Below, in pieces: positions 27,276 to 37,558 of a stretch of DNA of 64,000 nt (positions are counted from its first letter, which is position 1; each line of letters starts with the position of its first letter). The position numbers and the translations under genes are program-made. The notes beneath the pieces were generated by a model, which ran no database searches, had not been told where the DNA came from, and saw only the letters and a program-made list of their open reading frames with translations. Origin of the DNA: Periweissella ghanensis (GTDB lineage Bacteria > Bacillota > Bacilli > Lactobacillales > Lactobacillaceae); NCBI RefSeq assembly GCF_918814755.1, contig NZ_CAKKNT010000001.1, forward strand, positions 62,001 to 126,000. The letters run 5' to 3'.

Positions 27276-28478
27276 TTACTTGTTCAAGTCACCAAGAATA
27301 TCGCCAATAGTGAAGCCTTCTTCATCGTCAGAGCTGTAGTTCTTAATGTCTGATGATGATGCAGAAGAGTTATCTTCTGACTTTTCAGCTTTTTGAGCAG
27401 CTGGACGTTCTTCTAAAGCCTTGATTGAAAGGCTCAAACGTTGAGCAGCTGGATCAACTGACAATACCTTAACCTTAACTGATTCACCTGACTTCAATAC
27501 GTCAGAAGGTGCATCAATGTGGTTGTGTGAGATTTGTGAAATGTGAACCAAACCTTCAACACCGGCAGCAACTTCAACGAAAGCACCGAAGTCAGTCAAA
27601 CGCTTAACAGTTCCTTCGAGGACAGAACCTTCAGGAGCGTCTTGCGCAATCTTTTCCCATGGGCCAGGTTGAGTTTGCTTGATTGACAATGAAATACGTT
27701 GCTTTTCAGCGTCCATTGCAAGTACTTTAACCTTAACAGTTTCACCAACTGAAAGGACATCAGCAGGCTTTGAAACGCGGTCGTATGAAATTTCTGATAC
27801 GTGGACAAGTCCATCTACACCACCGAGGTCGATGAAAGCACCAAAGTCAGTCATACGAGCAACTTTACCTTCAACAACATCGTTCACGCTGATTTGGCCA
27901 AATACTTTTTCAATCGCAGCTGAGTGTTCAGCTGAAAGTACGGCACGACGTGAAAGGATCAAGCGGTTGTCAGCTGGATCGATTTCAACGATTTCAGCAC
28001 GGACAGTTTGACCTTTGTATTGGTTTAAATCTGAAACGAAACGGTTTTCGATCATTGAAGCAGGAATGAAACCACGAACACCAGCATCAACTACCAAGCC
28101 ACCACGGACAACTTGGATAACAGGTACTTCAAGGATATCACCAGGCTTGTGGTCTTTTTCAAGATTTTCCCAAGCCTTACGTACTTCAAGACGCTTCTTA
28201 GAAAGGAGGTATGAACCACCTTCCTTATCGCTACCAATTTTACGAGTAACAACAAGGTCTAAAACGTCACCGATCTTTAATTCTGCAGTAATATCTGCAT
28301 CTGGGTTGTTTGAGTATTCGCGACCTGGAATCACACCTTCAACACCAGTACCTTGAATTCCCACAATAGCTTGACGTTGATCGTCAAATGCTAAAACTTC
28401 ACCCTTAACAATGTCACCAACATTAATTTCTGCTGCTGCATCAAGGGCTGCTAATAATTCGTTGTTTTCTTCATTCAT
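27276..28478 (-). CDS. rpsA: 30S ribosomal protein S1 homolog with four S1 domains
   Basis: The 400-residue protein has four S1 RNA-binding domains (about 17-90, 105-170, 190-260, 275-345), with FGAFIDLGGVDGLVHVSEISYDR and FGAFVEVAAGVEGLVHISQISHNH in the last two, and an acidic Ser-rich tail. It binds mRNA or ribosomes; four domains are usual in LAB, against six in E. coli. I chose the ATG at 28478 with GGAGG 10 nt upstream; a TTG three codons earlier abuts the SD and is unlikely. Confidence 0.95.
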   Translation of the reverse strand: MNEENNELLAALDAAAEINVGDIVKGEVLAFDDQRQAIVGIQGTGVEGVIPGREYSNNPDADITAELKIGDVLDLVVTRKIGSDKEGGSYLLSKKRLEVRKAWENLEKDHKPGDILEVPVIQVVRGGLVVDAGVRGFIPASMIENRFVSDLNQYKGQTVRAEIVEIDPADNRLILSRRAVLSAEHSAAIEKVFGQISVNDVVEGKVARMTDFGAFIDLGGVDGLVHVSEISYDRVSKPADVLSVGETVKVKVLAMDAEKQRISLSIKQTQPGPWEKIAQDAPEGSVLEGTVKRLTDFGAFVEVAAGVEGLVHISQISHNHIDAPSDVLKSGESVKVKVLSVDPAAQRLSLSIKALEERPAAQKAEKSEDNSSASSSDIKNYSSDDEEGFTIGDILGDLNK

Positions 28479-28575
28479 GAAAAACAATCCTCCAATAAAA
28501 CGACTCTATAGGATATTGTACCCTACTTATCAGTTTTTGACTATATATTTATCTCAATTATCACAAAAAAATTAT

Positions 28576-29271
28576 TTAGCCAATTTTTTTGTGGATTAAG
28601 TTAGTAATTTCAGTAACAACTTCTGCAATGCTTAACCCTGTGGTATCAACCAATACGGCATCATCAGCTTGCTTTAATGGTGAGACTTCTCGATGTGAAT
28701 CAAGATAATCTCGGCGGGCAATTGATTCCTCAATTTTAGCTAGCGTCAAATCAGTATCAATCCCCTTCGCTTGGTTTTCAGCAAACCGTCGTTGGGCACG
28801 TTCGGCGACACTTGCCACTAAGAAGATTTTCACTTGAGCATTTGGTAATACGGTTGTCCCAATATCACGGCCATCCATGACAACACTACTTGTCGCTGCC
28901 AATTGACGTTGTCGTTCAACTAAGTCCGTCCGCACAGCTGGAATGGCCGCAATCAATGAAACTAAACTGTTCACATCCGCTTGACGAATATCTTCAGTAA
29001 TATCGGTTTCGTTTAAGAAAACTAATTGCCCATCTTCACTTGGTGCAAACCCAATTTGCACGTTGTCGAGGAGATCACTAATTACTTTTTCGTCAACCGT
29101 TGTTTGGCCGACTTGAATTAAGTTCGCGCGAATAGCAGCTAACGTGATTGTACGATACATAGCACCCGTATCGACATAGATGTACCCCAATTGTGTGGCA
29201 ATGATTTTGGCAATAGTTGATTTCCCAGCTGAGGCCGGTCCGTCAATTGCGACTTGTATTTTTGTTGTCAT
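28576..29271 (-). CDS. cmk: Cytidylate kinase
   Basis: 231 residues with the P-loop GPASAGKST (10-18), [16 protein letters not shown] and the [13 protein letters not shown] motif, all typical of bacterial CMP kinases of normal length. It phosphorylates CMP/dCMP. The SD is weak. It lies between the LysM protein and S1, a common LAB order, 97 bp from the S1 start. Confidence 0.97.
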   Translation of the reverse strand: MTTKIQVAIDGPASAGKSTIAKIIATQLGYIYVDTGAMYRTITLAAIRANLIQVGQTTVDEKVISDLLDNVQIGFAPSEDGQLVFLNETDITEDIRQADVNSLVSLIAAIPAVRTDLVERQRQLAATSSVVMDGRDIGTTVLPNAQVKIFLVASVAERAQRRFAENQAKGIDTDLTLAKIEESIARRDYLDSHREVSPLKQADDAVLVDTTGLSIAEVVTEITNLIHKKIG

Positions 29272-29327
29272 AAATTACTTAATGTTCCAATCTATATTTA
29301 TTTACACGGTGGGCAACAAGGTCATCC

Positions 29328-29984
29328 TTAGTTGCTGACACGTAGTGATTCACCAACGTGCACGTTGTTTAAATCAACTCCTGGATTCAATGCTTGTAAT
29401 TGGGCTAATGATAACCCATGCGCTAAAGCTAAGCGGTAACCATTAACTTTAACGGTGTCAAACTGACCACCCGCTTGACTTGAACTACTTGCATCCGCTT
29501 TACTTGATGAGCTAGCAGCGTCTTTTTTCGCCTTTTCTTGGGCCGCTTTAGTTGATGCCGCTTGCGCTGATTGAGCAGCCGCTTGGCTACTTGCGGCTGA
29601 ACTGGCAGCTGCTGAACTAGCCGCCGCTTGACTACTTGCATCCGCTTTACTTTGCTCGTCCTTAGCTGCCTTATCAGATTTGTCTGATTTATCTGATTTA
29701 TCGGCTGACTCTTTACCCTTGCTTGGGGTTGACGTTGAAATTTGCGTTTGAGTAGGTTCATCAGCTGATGAGCCTGGTGAATTAATCGATTCAACATAGC
29801 GAACTACTGGATAAGCTGCTAAGACTACTACAGCTAAAATCAATAAACTAACAATCCACGCCGTACGTGAACTACGCTTACGGAATTGGGTACGTGATGG
29901 GGCAGCACTTTCATCAGTACTGGTTTCTTCTGTAAAAGAAGACTCCCACGGTTGCTTTTTTTGTTCGTCGTTATTTTGAGTCAT
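29328..29984 (-). CDS. LysM-domain membrane-anchored protein (SAG1386/EF1546 type)
   Basis: 218 residues: a cytosolic N-terminal part (about 40 aa, TQFRKRSSR at its end), one TM (about 43-63), a long low-complexity Ser/Ala/Lys/Asp spacer (about 70-170, with SDKSDKSDK repeats) and a C-terminal LysM domain (YRLALAHGLSLAQLQALNPG...VHVGESLRV). It should bind peptidoglycan outside the cell. AGGAGG SD. This spacer-plus-LysM protein sits beside cmk and recQ in many LAB. Confidence 0.85.
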   Translation of the reverse strand: MTQNNDEQKKQPWESSFTEETSTDESAAPSRTQFRKRSSRTAWIVSLLILAVVVLAAYPVVRYVESINSPGSSADEPTQTQISTSTPSKGKESADKSDKSDKSDKAAKDEQSKADASSQAAASSAAASSAASSQAAAQSAQAASTKAAQEKAKKDAASSSSKADASSSSQAGGQFDTVKVNGYRLALAHGLSLAQLQALNPGVDLNNVHVGESLRVSN

Positions 29985-30040
29985 CTAACTCCTCCTAGAA
30001 ATTATCAGTGAATATTGTACCATACATCATTAAAATCAGC

Positions 30041-31486
30041 TTACTGATTGAATAATTTTTCTAACCGGGTTTGCCAATCAATGGTTGCAGCAGTTTGGTT
30101 GGGAACCGTAGTTGGTAACGCTAAGGCTTCAATATCTAATGGGGTCGCTTGCGTTGACCAATTACCAGCTGCATCCCCCGTCAATTCAGTTTCACCAAAC
30201 ACCCGTAATAAATAATTCCGCTTATCGGCTGCAATTTCAACATATTGCACCATTTGTTGGAGCGCCAATCTTTTAACAAGTAAACGCCGTTGAAATAGTT
30301 GCGTCACCCCTTGGGCATCCATCCCCTGACTCGCGTAATATTGCAATAACCGTAACTGTTGCGGGTCAAAAGCATAGTGCGGTGTTTGGCGATAAAAATG
30401 TTTAATCGTAACATCTTCTGGAATGCCACTAATTAGTAAGTTATTAACTAAATAATCATCGGTTTCCGTATACAGTAAAATGGCCACGGCCGGTTGTTGA
30501 TCACGCCCAGCCCGCCCGATTTCTTGTAAGTAGCCTTCCAAATCACTGGCCATATGATAATGAATTACCCAGCGAACATCCGCTTTATCAATCCCCATAC
30601 CAAAGGCCGACGTGGCGACAATCACATCCAATTGATTTTGCATAAACTGTTGTTGAATGGCAAAGCGTTGCTCATTTTCAATATCGCCATGATACGTCGC
30701 CACTTTGCGATCCGTTTTTTGTTGTAAATCAATGCGAATTTGATTAGCTTGCTTCTTACTTGATAAATAAACAATCCCTGGCCCCGGTAAGCTTTGAACT
30801 AATTCCAATAAGCGTGCATGCTTTTCTTGTTCATTGGCCACTTTTTCAGTCCGTAAATGAATATTAGGGCGATTAACCGAATAGACAAATTCGGTCAGTG
30901 GCTTGGGCAAAGTAAATTGGCTTTGAATGTCCGCACGTACTTTAGTACCGGCCGTGGCCGTTAATAATAGTAATCGCGGTTGCTTAAACGCTTGATAGGC
31001 CCGGCCCAGTTCTAAATAATTAGGACGAAAATCAGGGCCCCACTGGGCAATGCTGTGAGCTTCATCAATTACCAATAAATTAACCGGCTGTTGGGCTAGC
31101 GTTTCTAACACGCCCGGTTGCATTAAAGTTTCCGGGGCAATAAATAAGTAATCAAATTTGGCTAAATTTTGCAAGATAAAGAACTTCGTCCGGGGATGTT
31201 GCATTGAATTTAACGCCACGGTGCGGCGAATTCCATGCGCATTAAGGCGCGCAACTTGATCTTGCATCAACGATAACAACGGTGACACAATCACGGTTAA
31301 CCCGCCTAAATAGCGCCCAGCTAGTTCATAAATTAAACTTTTCCCTGTCCCCGTTGGCAACACCGCTAAGACATCTTCATGGCGTTCTAACAAAGCAGTT
31401 AAAACCTCGGCTTGACCGGGGCGAAACGTATCAAAATGATAGTGTTGCTTAAGATAAGCGTGTAGTTGCGCATTAAACTCTGACAT
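30041..31486 (-). CDS. recQ: RecQ-family ATP-dependent DNA helicase
   Basis: 481 residues with helicase motifs I (AVLPTGTGKSL), II (LLVIDEAHSIAQWG), the aromatic-rich loop after DEAH, and V/VI (VIVATSAFGMGIDKADVRWVIHY, QEIGRAGRD). The RQC/HRDC regions are short or absent, as in Bacillus-type RecS/RecQ. Acts in DNA repair and recombination. Its start overlaps the ypbB-like gene by 14 bp. SD GGGGGG. Confidence 0.95.
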   Translation of the reverse strand: MSEFNAQLHAYLKQHYHFDTFRPGQAEVLTALLERHEDVLAVLPTGTGKSLIYELAGRYLGGLTVIVSPLLSLMQDQVARLNAHGIRRTVALNSMQHPRTKFFILQNLAKFDYLFIAPETLMQPGVLETLAQQPVNLLVIDEAHSIAQWGPDFRPNYLELGRAYQAFKQPRLLLLTATAGTKVRADIQSQFTLPKPLTEFVYSVNRPNIHLRTEKVANEQEKHARLLELVQSLPGPGIVYLSSKKQANQIRIDLQQKTDRKVATYHGDIENEQRFAIQQQFMQNQLDVIVATSAFGMGIDKADVRWVIHYHMASDLEGYLQEIGRAGRDQQPAVAILLYTETDDYLVNNLLISGIPEDVTIKHFYRQTPHYAFDPQQLRLLQYYASQGMDAQGVTQLFQRRLLVKRLALQQMVQYVEIAADKRNYLLRVFGETELTGDAAGNWSTQATPLDIEALALPTTVPNQTAATIDWQTRLEKLFNQ

Positions 31487-32525
31487 CAATGGCCCCCCGC
31501 TTAGTTGCTAGTTGTAATAATTGATATAACCTAAAGTACGTAAAGTAACGGGGATCTTTCCCGCCAGCATAGGCTTTAAAGTCCCACGTCGTAATCTCAG
31601 CATCCCCATATAGGTCCGCTAACACCTTTTGCTCCGATGCGGGAATTAACAACTCAATCTCATTTGCCGACCAGCGTTGTAAAATTGCGGCTTGCAAAAT
31701 ATGTTCACGCACCGTATTAGGTTTAATCCGGCGTCCTTGAGCTACTTGGTTGACTGATTGCAATTGTTGCCACAGGGTCACACTTTGCTCGGCACTATTT
31801 GATAGCAAGGCGCGTTGGGCTAACGTCATCAAACTCTTAATTAGCGAATCACTTTGTAAGCTATGGGTCATTAGGGCCGCTAAATGGTCTAATTGCCACA
31901 CTTGCCAGTCAAATTCATCCCACGTTGTTGGGACTGGTAATTCACTAAATAACGCATTGGTAACATCATGGCCAAAGAGCATCTGCGTAAATAACTGTGC
32001 ATCGGCATTTGGTAACGTTGCTAACCACGTTTGTAATTCTAAATACCATTGCTTAATCAACACCTCGCGCGAATGGCCCTTTAACCAGTTTTTAAGTTGC
32101 CATTGGGCGCGTAAATCGATCTGATACGGATAGAATTGTGCATTACTATAAGCCAGTTCGGAAATCGTTTGGTTGGCAAGTAAGAAAAGCTCTTGAAAAA
32201 ATTTTACATCATAGCTTTGATTAATGCTTAAATGCTCAGGAACATAATGCGTGGTCACATATTCAGCTTGAGCGCTCGCCCCTTTGGCTGTTAATTGCAC
32301 TAAGCCATGCTCATCGCGAGCAATTAAGCCCTGCCGTTGTAAGCTTTTAACAATTTTTTCAATTTCAACACTTGCAAATAAGCCCGTTTCTGGGAGCAAG
32401 TCATACACTAAGCCCCAAAAACTCGTTGACACCGTTTGGGCACCACCTTGCCAAATATTACCAAAGACCTTGGCGCGCCGCCACTCGGTTGAATTTAATT
32501 TTGTTAACACATACCCCGCTAGCAT
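31473..32525 (-). CDS. YpbB-like helicase-associated helix-turn-helix protein
   Basis: A 350-residue protein with a C-terminal helicase HTH-like segment (RRIKPNTVREHILQAAILQRW, about 265-285). It overlaps recQ, and in Bacillus ypbB precedes recS in the same way. It probably assists the RecQ helicase; the exact role is unknown. AGGGG SD. It is 19 bp downstream of rsmB. Confidence 0.8.
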   Translation of the reverse strand: MLAGYVLTKLNSTEWRRAKVFGNIWQGGAQTVSTSFWGLVYDLLPETGLFASVEIEKIVKSLQRQGLIARDEHGLVQLTAKGASAQAEYVTTHYVPEHLSINQSYDVKFFQELFLLANQTISELAYSNAQFYPYQIDLRAQWQLKNWLKGHSREVLIKQWYLELQTWLATLPNADAQLFTQMLFGHDVTNALFSELPVPTTWDEFDWQVWQLDHLAALMTHSLQSDSLIKSLMTLAQRALLSNSAEQSVTLWQQLQSVNQVAQGRRIKPNTVREHILQAAILQRWSANEIELLIPASEQKVLADLYGDAEITTWDFKAYAGGKDPRYFTYFRLYQLLQLATKRGAIDVRV

Positions 32526-32544
32526 CGCCGTGCCCCTTTATTGA

Positions 32545-33903
32545 TTATTTAACACGTTTTAAATTGGCAATAAAGAATCCATCTGATTGGTAATCATCTG
32601 GGTAAATTGTCAATGTTTGATCAGCACTTGTAGGCAAGTTGTTGCTTGTTACTACTGGTGCTAAAGCAAAGTCTGGGTGACTTGCCAAGAATTGTTGGAC
32701 AACTTGTTGGTTTTCAATATCCAAAATAGTACAAGTTGAATACGTTAACAAGCCATCAACCTTAACTAAGTCGGCCACACTATCCAAGATGGCCAATTGA
32801 ATCTTTTGTAAGTTTTGACTATCCGCTAATTGCTTTTCGTAACGAATTTCTGGTTTACGACGTAATAAACCAAATCCTGAACATGGCGCATCAACTAACA
32901 CCCGATCAAAGCTAGCCGCATCAAATTCTGCGCTTAATTCACGCGCATCAATGGCTTTAGCCACAATCCGGTCATCAACGTGGAGGCGTTGTGCATTCGC
33001 ATTGATTAACTTAACTTTGTGGTCGTGAATATCTAAGGCATTCACTTGCCCACCATCATCAGCTTCTAAGTAACTTGCAATTTGGGTGGTTTTCCCACCA
33101 GGGGCTGCACACGCATCAAGGACTTTGTAACTTGGTTGATCAAGTTGCATCACTTCGGCCACTAACATTGCTGATTCATCTTGAAGCGTAATGTAACCGT
33201 CTAAGAATGGTTGACTACCCGCCACAAAACCACCGTGCACTAATAAACCATCTTCAGCAACGGGTGATTTTTCAACCTCAAAGCCTTCTGCTACTAATGC
33301 GGCCAACATTTCATCAACGTTAGTTACGGCACGGTTAACCCGCACTGATTGGGCTGGTGCTTCGTTAATTGAAGCTGCAATTGATTCTGTCTTTGCCAAA
33401 CCAACTTGGTCATTAAGTTTTTCAAGTAACCAAACTGGCAAGCTAGCCGTTACTGATAAGCGTTCCACTGGATCGGTAATGCTATCAAATGATGGTAAGC
33501 CTTCACGATCAATTTGGTGTAAGACCCCCGTAATGAACCGACGTTGACCATCATGCCCCCGTTGCTTAGCAATTTCAATCGTTTCATCAAAAATTGAGTG
33601 CTTAGGAATTTTATCCAAGAATTGCATTTGGAAAATTGCTGTATAGAGTAATTCGCGTAGCCATGGTTGCATTTTTTGCGGTTGCTTAACAAATGGTTTT
33701 AACCAAAATTCAAGTGTTAAACGGTGTTGAATGACCCCGTAAACAATTGTCGTGTAAAGGTTCTTGTCTTTTGGATCCATTTCAAACTTTTTGATAGTAG
33801 CATTTAATTGTAAGTTTGAGTACGCCCCATTTTTGATGCTTTCAAGGGTGTATACTGCTAGAGCGCGTGCCGTTTTCAATTGTGGTTTGGTTGGTTTAGC
33901 CAT
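32545..33903 (-). CDS. rsmB: 16S rRNA (cytosine-967-C5) methyltransferase
   Basis: 452 residues: an N-terminal NusB-like helical domain (ALAVYTLESIKNGAYSNLQLN) and a C-terminal SAM methyltransferase with LDACAAPGGKTTQIA (motif I), VDAPCSGFG (catalytic-cycle Cys) and YSTCTI (second Cys). It modifies C967 of 16S rRNA. Its start overlaps the fmt stop by 8 bp. Confidence 0.96.
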   Translation of the reverse strand: MAKPTKPQLKTARALAVYTLESIKNGAYSNLQLNATIKKFEMDPKDKNLYTTIVYGVIQHRLTLEFWLKPFVKQPQKMQPWLRELLYTAIFQMQFLDKIPKHSIFDETIEIAKQRGHDGQRRFITGVLHQIDREGLPSFDSITDPVERLSVTASLPVWLLEKLNDQVGLAKTESIAASINEAPAQSVRVNRAVTNVDEMLAALVAEGFEVEKSPVAEDGLLVHGGFVAGSQPFLDGYITLQDESAMLVAEVMQLDQPSYKVLDACAAPGGKTTQIASYLEADDGGQVNALDIHDHKVKLINANAQRLHVDDRIVAKAIDARELSAEFDAASFDRVLVDAPCSGFGLLRRKPEIRYEKQLADSQNLQKIQLAILDSVADLVKVDGLLTYSTCTILDIENQQVVQQFLASHPDFALAPVVTSNNLPTSADQTLTIYPDDYQSDGFFIANLKRVK

Positions 33904-34846
33904 TAAAAATTACCTGTTGTCCTTCTTCGAAACTTGCTAAGTTACCGTTTAAATAATCGTTGATACTCATTTTAGGTTTACCAGCTGGTTGTAAGGCAAC
34001 CAAGCTAATAATTGTGCCTGCACCGGCGGCAAGCCAAACTTCTTTTTTAGATTTCTTCACAACCACTCCGGCGGGTTGATCAGTAGTTTCATCAATCACT
34101 TGCACACCTTGGATTTTAGTCCGCACGCCGTTAATGACGGTATATGCTGTTGGGAATGGGTATAATCCGCGCACATGGTTATCAATCACTTGGGCCGGTT
34201 GGTTAAAGTCCAATTGTTCTTGTTCAGGACTGATATTTGGTGAGAATGTTACTAACGCTTCATCTTGGGCGACTGGCGTTACGTTACCCGCAATTAAATC
34301 AGGTAAGGTTTTGATTAATAAATCGCGGCCAAGGACACTTAATTTATCAAACATCGTACCAACATTATCCGAGCCAGTAATTGGTTCTTCGGCCACGGCA
34401 ATCACATCCCCAGCGTCCATTTTCTTAACCATGTACATAATTGAGACTCCCGTTTTGGCATCCCCATTCATAATTGAATAGTGGACTGGTGCGCCACCAC
34501 GGTATTTAGGTAATAATGATGCGTGGACATTGATGGCCCCAATTTTAGCTGCGTTAAGTAACTTCGTTGGCAAAAATTGACCAAAAGCGGCGGTGATAAT
34601 TAAATCTGGGTTGATATCAATCACGCGTTGCATTTCATCAGAACCACTGATTTTTTCGGGTTGTAAAACTTCAATCTCGTGTGCTAAAGCGACCTCTTTA
34701 ACTGGTGTTGGTGTCAACACGCGTTTGCGACCAACTGGGCGATCAGGTTGGGTTACGACGGCTTTAACGTCATAGCCATTAGCAATCACGGCTTCTAAAA
34801 TAGGGGCTGAGAACGCTGGGGTTCCCATAAATACTACGGATGTCAT
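33896..34846 (-). CDS. fmt: Methionyl-tRNA formyltransferase
   Basis: 316 residues with VVFMGTPAFSAPILEA, the SLLPKYRGGAPVHYSI formyl-folate signature (catalytic N-H-D set around NVHASLLPKYRGG) and a C-terminal tRNA-binding domain. It formylates initiator Met-tRNA. AAAGGAGA SD; 12 bp after priA, so priA-fmt-rsmB form one operon as in most Firmicutes. Confidence 0.98.
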   Translation of the reverse strand: MTSVVFMGTPAFSAPILEAVIANGYDVKAVVTQPDRPVGRKRVLTPTPVKEVALAHEIEVLQPEKISGSDEMQRVIDINPDLIITAAFGQFLPTKLLNAAKIGAINVHASLLPKYRGGAPVHYSIMNGDAKTGVSIMYMVKKMDAGDVIAVAEEPITGSDNVGTMFDKLSVLGRDLLIKTLPDLIAGNVTPVAQDEALVTFSPNISPEQEQLDFNQPAQVIDNHVRGLYPFPTAYTVINGVRTKIQGVQVIDETTDQPAGVVVKKSKKEVWLAAGAGTIISLVALQPAGKPKMSINDYLNGNLASFEEGQQVIFNG

Positions 34847-34858
34847 AAAAATCTCCTT

Positions 34859-37282
34859 TTACATAAAGCTGACGGGCTCGCGGTCAATTGATAATTGAAA
34901 GGCATTACGCCCCGCGGTTTGCGCTCGTTCTAGCAGTTCATTTAATACTTGATCTAATGCATTTTGGTGCCGGTATTTAATCACAATTTGGTAATAATAA
35001 CGCTGATTAATACGCGCAATCGACCGGGGTGTGGGCCCTAAAAAAATTGTGTCCGCTGGTAAGCGTTTCTTTAACCACCGCCCAATCTGACTCATATTTT
35101 GGGCCGCCGTTCGTTCATCTAAATCACTGCCTTGCAACTTAATCGTGAAAAAGTATGGCGGATACTTAGCTAAATGCCGTAATTGCATTTCTTGTTGATA
35201 AAAATGCTCATAATCATGCGCTTTGGCCAGTTGAATCGCGTAATGGTCTGGATTATACGTCTGCACATACACTTCACCCGGTAAGTCCGCGCGCCCAGCC
35301 CGGCCAGCGACTTGCGTTAATAACTGGAACGTCCGCTCAGCGGCATGAAAATCGGGTAGCCCCAAGGCAGTATCAGCATTTAAGACCCCGACTAAGGTCA
35401 CTAACGGAAAATCAAGCCCTTTAGCAATCATTTGGGTACCAAGTAAAATATCAGCTTGATGGGCGCCAAACGCCGTCAACATATTCTCATGAGCGCCCTT
35501 TTTACGAGTGGTATCTAAATCCATCCGTAAAATCCGGGCTTCCGGCAGTAATTCATGCAATTCTTGCTCAACTTTTTGCGTCCCGGTCCCATAGTAACGA
35601 ATTGCCGTTGATTGACAATTGGGACACATCTTAGGAATCCCTTCTTCATGACCACAATAGTGGCATTTCATTGAATGGGTATCCATGTGCAACGTCAAGC
35701 CAATATCACAATTGGGACATTGCAAAACATAGCCACAATCCCGACACATCATAAAGCTCGAAAAACCGCGGCGATTAAGCATCAAGACACTTTGCTCACC
35801 ACGCGCTAGACGTTCTTTAAGGGCCACCAACAATTCCTCGGAAAATGTTGATTCCGGCCCTTTCTTGATTTCTTCGCGCATATCAACAATTTGAACGGTC
35901 GGCATGATTTGCTGATTAATCCGTTCAGGCATCATCAATAATTGATAAACGCCTTTTTGGGCCCGTGCCCGCGATTCTAATGATGGGGTTGCTGAACCTA
36001 AAACTAGGGGGGCTTGGTAATATTGGCTGCGCCACATGGCCACATCACGGGCATGATAGCGCGGATTTTCCTCTTGCTTATAGGTGGTTTCATGTTCTTC
36101 ATCCATAATAATGAGGCCAATATTATCCAACGGCGCAAAGACCGCTGACCGGGCACCAACGACTACCCGTGCTTCACCATTTTCAATCCGCCGCCATTCA
36201 TCATAGCGCTCACCAACGGATAATCCCGAGTGTAAGACCGCCACTTGACTACCAAAACGTGAACGTACCCGGACCATCATTTGCGGTGTTAATGCAATTT
36301 CCGGTACTAACATTAAGGCAGTCCGGCCTTGGGCTAACGTGTGTTGCATGGCCTGTAAGTAAACTTCCGTTTTCCCAGAACCGGTCACTCCTTCTAATAA
36401 GAACGTTTGTGCTTGGCCAGCAGCGTCATTAATCGCGGTTAGCGCAGCTTGTTGATGCGGTTGGAGGGTTAATGCTTGGCTAGGCTTAATCGTGTGATGG
36501 GCCATTGGATCACGATAAACTTCCATTGGCACTTTAGCCAGCCACCCTTTTTTGGCCCCGGTAGTAATGACCGCATCGCTAAGCTCATACTCAGCCACGA
36601 CTTGGTCTTTAGCCACAACTTGCTCAGGAGCTAACGTTTGTAGCAATGACAATAAAACACTTTGCTTATGGGCGGCTTTAGTTAAGCCACTGCGCGCTTC
36701 TTCAAGTTGTTCAAAATCAAGTAACGTTTTAATCCCGAGTTTCGTCTTGGCCTTCGCTTGGTTGTTGACTTCATAATAAAATTCCAAACTACCTTCACGT
36801 TGCAATTTCGTTAACTTGCTGACTTGTTCCGGCGTAAACTGGGTTTCATCATATTCAATTAAATCCCGCCCACCAAACAACTGTTGGACGACTGGATCAT
36901 TAATTTCATCAATTGGCCGTAAATACTTCTTATACTTCGCCCGAAACATGCTTGGTAACATTGCTTGTAACACGGTAATTTGAAACGCATAGGCTTGATG
37001 CGCCAACCAACCTGATAAACTGATTAGTTCTTGATTCAAGACCGGTTTTAAATCCAACACCGCGTTGATCATTTTAAGCTTAGTCACAGCTTCATCTTGA
37101 GGATCTAGTTCACTAAAACCAACCACAAATCCTTGAATTAGGCGATTACCACGGCCAAATGGTACCGCTACCCGCATCCCCAATGCAACCGTCTGGGTAA
37201 GTGGGGCCGGAATTAGATAACTATATGGTTGGTTCGTTTGCATTGCTGGTACATCTACAATGACATTAGCAACCCGTTCCAT
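34859..37282 (-). CDS. priA: Primosomal replication restart helicase PriA
   Basis: 807 residues. Walker A LLEGVTGSGKTEVYLQA, DEEH box (IIMDEEHETTYKQEE) and a zinc-binding insert with four CxxC pairs (CRDCGYVLQCPNCD ... CHYCGHEEGIPKMCPNC). Restarts stalled replication forks. GGGGGAG SD at the ATG. The gmk-rpoZ pair usually found upstream is absent here; a divergent GNAT gene lies there instead. Confidence 0.98.
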   Translation of the reverse strand: MERVANVIVDVPAMQTNQPYSYLIPAPLTQTVALGMRVAVPFGRGNRLIQGFVVGFSELDPQDEAVTKLKMINAVLDLKPVLNQELISLSGWLAHQAYAFQITVLQAMLPSMFRAKYKKYLRPIDEINDPVVQQLFGGRDLIEYDETQFTPEQVSKLTKLQREGSLEFYYEVNNQAKAKTKLGIKTLLDFEQLEEARSGLTKAAHKQSVLLSLLQTLAPEQVVAKDQVVAEYELSDAVITTGAKKGWLAKVPMEVYRDPMAHHTIKPSQALTLQPHQQAALTAINDAAGQAQTFLLEGVTGSGKTEVYLQAMQHTLAQGRTALMLVPEIALTPQMMVRVRSRFGSQVAVLHSGLSVGERYDEWRRIENGEARVVVGARSAVFAPLDNIGLIIMDEEHETTYKQEENPRYHARDVAMWRSQYYQAPLVLGSATPSLESRARAQKGVYQLLMMPERINQQIMPTVQIVDMREEIKKGPESTFSEELLVALKERLARGEQSVLMLNRRGFSSFMMCRDCGYVLQCPNCDIGLTLHMDTHSMKCHYCGHEEGIPKMCPNCQSTAIRYYGTGTQKVEQELHELLPEARILRMDLDTTRKKGAHENMLTAFGAHQADILLGTQMIAKGLDFPLVTLVGVLNADTALGLPDFHAAERTFQLLTQVAGRAGRADLPGEVYVQTYNPDHYAIQLAKAHDYEHFYQQEMQLRHLAKYPPYFFTIKLQGSDLDERTAAQNMSQIGRWLKKRLPADTIFLGPTPRSIARINQRYYYQIVIKYRHQNALDQVLNELLERAQTAGRNAFQLSIDREPVSFM

Positions 37283-37468
37283 TTCCGCATCTCCCCCTTT
37301 TTAACTGATTTTTCCATCAATTTGTTTTAAAGCGCTAGTAATTATCATACTAGTTGTCCACAAAAATTGATAGTAGTTAACCTTTATTATACCGTGATTT
37401 TTATTAAAAAAGCATCGCTAACCACAGATTAATGATAATTTATAGCCTATTTTAATTAGTAGCAAAAC

Positions 37469-37531
37469 ATTACATTAATTATTAATTTATGCTATACTTT
37501 ACGAGTTATCATAATTAATAATTAATGTAAT
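37469..37531 (+). promoter_or_regulatory. Promoter of the GNAT operon framed by a 19-bp perfect inverted repeat
   Basis: ATTACATTAATTATTAATT (37469-37487) is repeated inverted at 37513-37531 with a 25-bp spacer. The spacer holds an extended -10, TGC-TATACT (-10 at 37493-37498). Only the right arm would be transcribed, so this is more likely a protein-binding operator than an RNA hairpin. Confidence 0.7.
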
Positions 37532-37558
37532 AATACGTAATTGCTGAGGAATCGCCCG

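Noticed and set aside
29429-29797. 122-codon alternative frame inside the LysM gene
   Set aside because: Basic, Lys/Gln-rich shadow of the Ser/Ala-rich repeat region; no start signals.
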